Source: CBDDKS01 sp965230335 (lineage in GTDB: Bacteria > Pseudomonadota > Gammaproteobacteria > Enterobacterales > Kangiellaceae). Taken from it: a DNA stretch of 64,000 nucleotides. Below are positions 63,801 through 64,000 of this stretch, in pieces. Made by a program: the position numbers and the translations under genes. The DNA lies in NCBI GenBank assembly GCA_965230335.1, contig CBDDKS010000006.1, positions 2,356,001-2,420,000 of the forward strand, written 5' to 3'. Below the pieces are notes generated by a model that made no database searches, was not told the origin of the DNA, and worked only from the letters and a program-made list of their open reading frames with translations. Each line of letters begins with the position of its first letter. Within the stretch, counting starts at the first letter, position 1.

Positions 63801-63971
63801 TTCCGCATTGGCACCAGGATAAGAAGCCATGACCTGAACCTGAGGCGGGGCAATTTCGGGGTATTGGGCAACGGGTAATGTGAAGTAAGACAAAAGACCG
63901 AAAATAACAATCAATGCAGAAATCACTGTTGCAAAACGAGGTCTGTCAATAAAGAAATGTGAGAGTTTCAT
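60825..63971 (-). CDS. RND efflux pump inner-membrane transporter (AcrB/MexB-like, HAE1)
   Basis: 1048-residue proton-driven drug exporter, full length. It begins MKLSHFFIDRPRFATVISAL. Proton relay residues are seen in GIVVDDAIVVVENVER (two Asp, TM4) and LVGLASKNAILIVEFAKQ (Lys, TM10). The porter domain has SYPGANAETIASTVATPLEQEING and QVYGASDYAMRLWFDPDHMA. RND pumps of this group export hydrophobic and amphiphilic compounds. The gene starts within 30 bp of the window end, probably after the adaptor gene. Confidence 0.96.
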   Translation of the reverse strand: MKLSHFFIDRPRFATVISALIVIFGLLSYFTLPVAQYPEIAPPQVQVMASYPGANAETIASTVATPLEQEINGVENMLYMSSQATNDGSMTLSITFKPGTDIDTAQVLVQNRVAAAEPRLPEEVRRRGVITIKNSPDILMAINLYSPKGTYDLNFIGNYANLEISDKLNRLDGVGNSQVYGASDYAMRLWFDPDHMASLDLTTQDVINAVRSQNVQVAAGTLNQAPITGQQHAFELSVQTQGRLLEKKEFENIIVKSGENGALVRLKDIARVELGAESYVTRGYLGENPSVVVLLNMRPGANALDTADTVLNEMELLAKAFPDDLEYKVIYNPTNYIAQSIDEVFVTLFLAMLLVILVIIVFLQNWRTAIIPVIAIPISLIGTFGLMLAFGYSLNMLSLFGLVLAIGIVVDDAIVVVENVERKLRMGIDIKKATKDTMTEVGSALIATSLVLVAVFLPTVLMEGISGQFYKQFGVTIAAATMLSTVVTLTLSPAMAAIFMKGITNEKSDSIFSLPAQLFNRFMNRLSERYGVIVSKIVRLSFIMSIFYIGLIALTGFQFSKIPTGFIPEQDQSYAITIINLPPGASLDRTDAVIQKVSQTLLSIPDVEDTVGFAGFSAATNSIASNAGAVFAVLKPIEERRHIDAIIADMSAAMFAIDDAFVISVPPPAVSGMGNAGGFKMMIQDRADKGPQALEQAAWMLAMAANQAPETTAAYTFFETHTPRIYFDIDREKVRRLKVELQDVFNTLENNLGSAYVNDFNFLGRTFRVLAQADAPYRLTKDDILRLRVRSSEGHMIPLGSLGTLQDTSGPSRMPRYNLYPAAAVSGNTSIGYSSGQALARMEQLAESVLPEGFGYEWTELAYQEKSTGNTAIIIFSLAVLFVFLLLSAQYESWTLPLAIILIVPMCLLSASAGLLIAGMDNNILTQIGLIVLVGLASKNAILIVEFAKQNEDDANMDRFQAAVEACKTRLRPILMTAFSFILGVIPLLFASGAGFEMRQAIGLTVFSGMLGVTLFGLFFTPVFYVICRKLTTLGKKETLNEEMPHAS

Positions 63972-63979
63972 AGGCTTGC

Positions 63980-64000
63980 CTAGTGCGCGTTTTGTTGTTT
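63980..64000 (-). CDS. Possible 3' end of RND periplasmic adaptor (AcrA-like), truncated by window edge
   Basis: On the minus strand the last bases give the codons K-Q-Q-N-A-H-stop, eight bases before the RND start. That is where the membrane-fusion adaptor gene usually ends. The stretch is too short to identify by sequence; the call is by context only. Confidence 0.3.
   Translation of the reverse strand, partial: KQQNAH

Overview
The window reads as a chromosomal segment of an AT-rich gammaproteobacterium (roughly 40% GC by eye). The evidence is a classical dcw cluster running into lpxC and secA, a class II ribonucleotide reductase split into NrdJa and NrdJb as in Pseudomonas aeruginosa, a SUF operon under an IscR-type regulator with the three proteobacterial cysteine positions, and an AcrB/OprM-type efflux pair. 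I cannot name the genus. Nothing looks like phage, plasmid or rRNA/tRNA sequence.

Layout. 1-10.3 kb (+): 3' end of murD, ftsW, murG, murC, ddl, ftsQ, ftsA, ftsZ and lpxC, a cell-wall and division operon whose genes mostly overlap by 4 bp; a 518-bp spacer before lpxC carries an unusual cluster of AGTAC motifs. 10.4-15.3 kb: a DciA-like DUF721 gene (-), an M23 peptidase, secA, a MutT-like Nudix gene and a small zinc-ribbon protein. 15.5-19.1 kb (-): nrdJb and nrdJa, with two NrdR-box-like sites 530 bp upstream and a MITE-like inverted-repeat element between the sites and the gene. 19.1-22.5 kb (-): an MFS transporter, a repeat-rich spacer and a MscS channel. 22.6-29.7 kb (-): a thiamine operon thiC-thiO-thiS-thiG-thiDE-thiF/moeB behind a TPP riboswitch. 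30-37.8 kb (+): five mostly exported proteins (two small outer-membrane barrels, a 1025-residue modular glycosidase-like protein, a membrane-anchored ankyrin-like protein, a TlpA-like thioredoxin). 37.9-42.2 kb: slt lytic transglycosylase (-) and the ABC-F ATPase uup (+).

42.2-46.6 kb is the clear accessory block. It holds an integron-type cassette array with seven attC-like sites, all cassette genes on the minus strand and no integrase (a CALIN), plus one membrane-protein gene. It is bounded by a 56-bp direct repeat (52/56 identical) that contains the last seven codons and stop of uup. This looks like insertion at, or duplication of, the 3' end of uup. Next comes an exported HEAT-repeat protein built of seventeen 33-residue units that are nearly identical even as DNA.

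49.4-56.2 kb (-): SUF Fe-S assembly operon iscR-sufB-sufC-sufD-sufS-sufA-sufT-sufE, with an IscR type 1 box lying over the -35 element of its promoter. 56.3-59.4 kb: suhB (-), trmJ and an IscS-like desulfurase (+). 59.4-64 kb (-): an OprM-like outer-membrane factor and an AcrB-like RND pump; the adaptor gene probably lies just past the window edge.

Functional links: thiamine synthesis and the SUF system both depend on cysteine-derived sulfur and Fe-S clusters (ThiC is an Fe-S enzyme). Short in-frame or stop-codon-spanning tandem duplications recur in thiC, thiF/moeB, slt, iscS, the glycosidase and the HEAT gene, suggesting frequent replication slippage in this lineage.
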